Shown in pieces: positions 49,243 to 51,204 of a stretch of DNA of 51,204 bases. The notes under the pieces were generated by a model, which was given only the letters and a program-made list of their open reading frames with translations, made no database searches and was not told the DNA's origin. The position numbers and the translations under genes were made by a program. This DNA is from Acidimicrobiaceae bacterium (GTDB lineage Bacteria; Actinomycetota; Acidimicrobiia; Acidimicrobiales; RAAP-2). Position 1 is the first letter of the stretch; each line of letters begins with the position of its first letter. Location of the stretch: contig CANGPS010000012.1 in the NCBI GenBank assembly GCA_947456245.1, forward strand, positions 1-51,204. Direction: 5' to 3'.

Positions 49243-50994
49243 TCAGACGCCAGCGGTCGCAGGCGCCGAGGTCGCCCCTCGCAGCAGGCGGCCGGGCAGG
49301 GCCCCCGTGGCCGCGCCGTTGTCGTAGGTGACCTCGCCGCGCTTGATGGTCGCCACGTAGCCGCGGGAGCGCTGGATGAGCCGCCGGCCACCGGCGGGAA
49401 GGTCCTCGACCACGACTGGCGGCTCGATGGCGAGGGCGTCGAAGTCGATGATGTTGACGTCGGCGAGCATGCCTTCGGCGAGCACCCCTCGGTCCTCGAG
49501 TCCGTAGAGGCGGGCGGTCTCCTGGGTCTGCTTGCGCACGATCAGCTCGAGTGGGAGCCGGTCACCCCGCGTCCGGTCGCGGACCCAGTGGGTGAGCATG
49601 AAGGTCGGCATCGACGCGTCGCAGATCGTCCCCACGTGGGCACCGCCGTCAGCCAGGCCGACCGCGGCGCGGGGGTGCTGGAGCATGGCCAGGGTCGGCT
49701 CGAGATCGCCGTCGGCGTAGTTGAGGATGGGGATGTAGAGCAGCCCCCAGCCCTGATCCTCGAGCATGGCGTCGTAGGCGATCGAGAGCGGTCGCTCTCC
49801 TGTCGCCTCCGCCATGCCGGCGAGCGATCGCTCCGGGCCCGGCTCGTAGTCGGGCGGGTCGCCGAGGACGAAGGTCTTGGCGAAGGCGCCGGCGAACGCT
49901 GCGGCCACCTCAGGGTCCTCGGGTGTGAAGGAGACGATCGCCTCGCGCACGTCCGGGTCGAGGAGCACCTTGTAGAGGTCGGCCGGGGAGAGGTTCCGCG
50001 CCTTGATCTCGGCATAGGCCGGGATCTGGTCGAAGAGGCAGTAGGTGACGTGGTGCCCGGTGAGCACTCCGGTGGGTCGACCTGCCACCTGGGGCCACAG
50101 GTCGGCACCCTCAGCGACGGCCTCGAGGGACGCGTCCATCATCTCTCGCCAGTGCTCGGGCGCGGGATCGACCTGGAGCAGGGCGAAGGAGACGGGGCGC
50201 TTGATTGTGGCGGAGAGCTTGCGCATCCAGTCCATCTCCTTGGCCGCGGCGACCATGTCGTCACCTGCGGTGCCCGCCGGTGCGAGCTCGAAGACCCCGG
50301 CCTCGGCTTCGCCGAGGGCGGCACCGATCCCGAAGAGCTCGTCCTCGGCGGCGAAGGTCCCGGGGACCGGCTCGCCGTCGATGGCCCGGTGGGCCAGCGT
50401 CCGGGAGGTGGAGAAGCCGAGGGCCCCGGCCACGATGGCCTCCTTGACGATCGAGGCCATCTCGGCGATGTCCTCGGTCGTGGCGGGCTCGTTGCGCGCA
50501 CCGCGGTCGCCCATGACGTAGGCCCGGACGGCACCATGGGAGATCTGCGTGCCCACGTCCATGGGCCAGCGACGGGGCTCGAGGGCATCGAGGTACTCCG
50601 GGAAGGTCTCCCAGTCCCACGTGATCCCCTCGGCCAGGGCGGTGCCGGGGATGTCCTCGACCCCCTCCATCAGACCGATCAGCCAGTCGTGCTTGTCCGG
50701 GTGGGCGGGAGCGAAGCCGACGCCGCAGTTGCCGGTGACGATGGTGGTGACCCCATGCCAGGCGGTCGGGGCCAGCTCGGCATCCCAGGTGACCTGCCCG
50801 TCGTAGTGGGTGTGGATGTCGACCCAGCCAGGCGTGACGAGCAGGCCGGAGGCATCGATGCGGCGGATGGCGTCGGCGGCCGAGAGGTCGCCGACGGCGG
50901 CGATGGTCTCACCGATGATGCCCACGTCGGCGATCCGGCGATCGGCGCCCGTGCCGTCGACGACGGTGCCCCCGGAGATGATCAGGTCGTACAT
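49243..50994 (-). CDS. Amidohydrolase, N-acyl-D-amino-acid deacylase family
   Basis: A 583-residue metal-dependent hydrolase. Metal motif VDIHTHYDGQ near residue 65, GNCGVGFAP with the cysteine that in D-aminoacylases bridges the metals, and GFSTSRTLAH further on; the C-terminal GMLADVNIIDFDALAIEPP is the small beta-sandwich typical of the family. It may deacylate N-acyl-D-amino acids or a related amide, but many members have other or unknown substrates. The ATG at 50994 has GGGGGAAG just upstream; the longer frame to 51093 lacks a ribosome site and runs into the next gene's 3' end. Confidence 0.88.
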   Translation of the reverse strand: MYDLIISGGTVVDGTGADRRIADVGIIGETIAAVGDLSAADAIRRIDASGLLVTPGWVDIHTHYDGQVTWDAELAPTAWHGVTTIVTGNCGVGFAPAHPDKHDWLIGLMEGVEDIPGTALAEGITWDWETFPEYLDALEPRRWPMDVGTQISHGAVRAYVMGDRGARNEPATTEDIAEMASIVKEAIVAGALGFSTSRTLAHRAIDGEPVPGTFAAEDELFGIGAALGEAEAGVFELAPAGTAGDDMVAAAKEMDWMRKLSATIKRPVSFALLQVDPAPEHWREMMDASLEAVAEGADLWPQVAGRPTGVLTGHHVTYCLFDQIPAYAEIKARNLSPADLYKVLLDPDVREAIVSFTPEDPEVAAAFAGAFAKTFVLGDPPDYEPGPERSLAGMAEATGERPLSIAYDAMLEDQGWGLLYIPILNYADGDLEPTLAMLQHPRAAVGLADGGAHVGTICDASMPTFMLTHWVRDRTRGDRLPLELIVRKQTQETARLYGLEDRGVLAEGMLADVNIIDFDALAIEPPVVVEDLPAGGRRLIQRSRGYVATIKRGEVTYDNGAATGALPGRLLRGATSAPATAGV

Positions 50995-51052
50995 GCTTCC
51001 CCCATTCGACGATGGGGACAGGATGCCATGCCGAGGTGCTCGGCGCCTGCGT

Positions 51053-51204
51053 TCAGCGATCGGTGCCGAGCATCCTGACCATGGCGGTGCCACAGACCGG
51101 GCAGGCGCCCTGGGCGGCGAAGCGCCCGTTGGCGAGGTCGACCCTGTCGCCCTCGAAGTCCCGCTTCTCGCGGCACTTGACGCAGTAGCCGGTATAGGTC
51201 GCCA
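51053..51204 (-). CDS. DUF5679 zinc-ribbon protein (5' end cut by one base)
   Basis: The last 50 codons of a small protein run off the window edge. The visible residues begin ATYTGYCVKCREKRDFEG and end CPVCGTAMVRMLGTDR; the two C-x2-C pairs form a zinc ribbon, and the whole matches the DUF5679 family of about 50-60 residues. The window ends in what reads as TGGCG on this strand, so the missing base is probably the A of an ATG and the protein would be 50 residues plus Met. Function unknown. Confidence 0.75.
   Translation of the reverse strand, partial: ATYTGYCVKCREKRDFEGDRVDLANGRFAAQGACPVCGTAMVRMLGTDR

Noticed and set aside
49102-51078. A 658-codon plus-strand frame
   Set aside because: Antisense to the amidohydrolase and crossing tRNA-Pro; Gly/Asp/Glu/Val-rich shadow.

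Overview
This window looks like chromosomal DNA from a high-GC actinobacterium, by eye about two thirds G+C. The gene content and a conserved pgsA-gcvH-garA-merR-DUF151 string, known from Mycobacterium, point to Actinomycetota. A deep non-mycobacterial lineage such as Acidimicrobiia is my best guess (inference, not shown by any single marker). I see no insertion sequence, prophage, CRISPR array or plasmid gene. Nearly all the DNA is coding, and no gap exceeds about 180 bases.

Layout. 1-645: end of an rRNA operon (23S 3' end, 5S, strong terminator). 0.8-5.8 kb: an RGG-rich TPR protein and a K+-channel-like protein, class I (DhnA-type) fructose-bisphosphate aldolase, and a GT-C-like membrane protein on the opposite strand. 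5.9-11.8 kb: a central-metabolism string on the + strand, with 2-oxoacid:ferredoxin oxidoreductase korAB, a CDP-alcohol phosphatidyltransferase, gcvH, a GarA/OdhI-type FHA protein with an unusual zinc ribbon, a MerR regulator and a DUF151 nuclease. 11.8-19.2 kb: a mixed block (AcuI-like reductase, S9 peptidase, GT87-like protein, thiD/thiG, and a ZIP metal transporter preceded by two DtxR/IdeR-like boxes). 19.3-24.2 kb: a second MerR regulator, a small PD-(D/E)XK-like protein, and gcvT-gcvPA-gcvPB. Together with gcvH this gives all glycine cleavage proteins except the lipoamide dehydrogenase.

24.2-35.7 kb: mostly single genes (orphan Tat-exported solute-binding protein, TauD dioxygenase, PepSY membrane protein, GT2, SurE, SDR, MpaB-like oxygenase, sulfatase, amidase). 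35.7-40.6 kb: tRNA-Lys, aldehyde dehydrogenase, aldo/keto reductase, a gamma-glutamylcyclotransferase-like protein, a D-2-hydroxyacid dehydrogenase and a TesB thioesterase. 40.6-45.4 kb: a compact branched-chain-amino-acid-type ABC operon with a fused LivH-LivM permease. 45.4-51.2 kb: a class III cyclase with a C-terminal Cys4 domain, a Thr-rich membrane protein, a crotonase-family enzyme, tRNA-His, tRNA-Arg and tRNA-Pro, an MBL hydrolase, an N-acyl-D-amino-acid deacylase-like amidohydrolase, and a DUF5679 protein cut one base short by the window edge.

The most general signal is regulatory: about eighteen genes have a TAnnnT hexamer ending 6-10 bases before the start codon and usually no Shine-Dalgarno sequence, the signature of leaderless transcription. 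I used it to fix several start codons. No defence or mobile system is evident. The most novel-looking items are the zinc-ribbon GarA next to korAB, the PD-(D/E)XK-like protein in front of gcvT, the tandem metal boxes before the ZIP gene, and the cyclase fused to a Cys4 domain.
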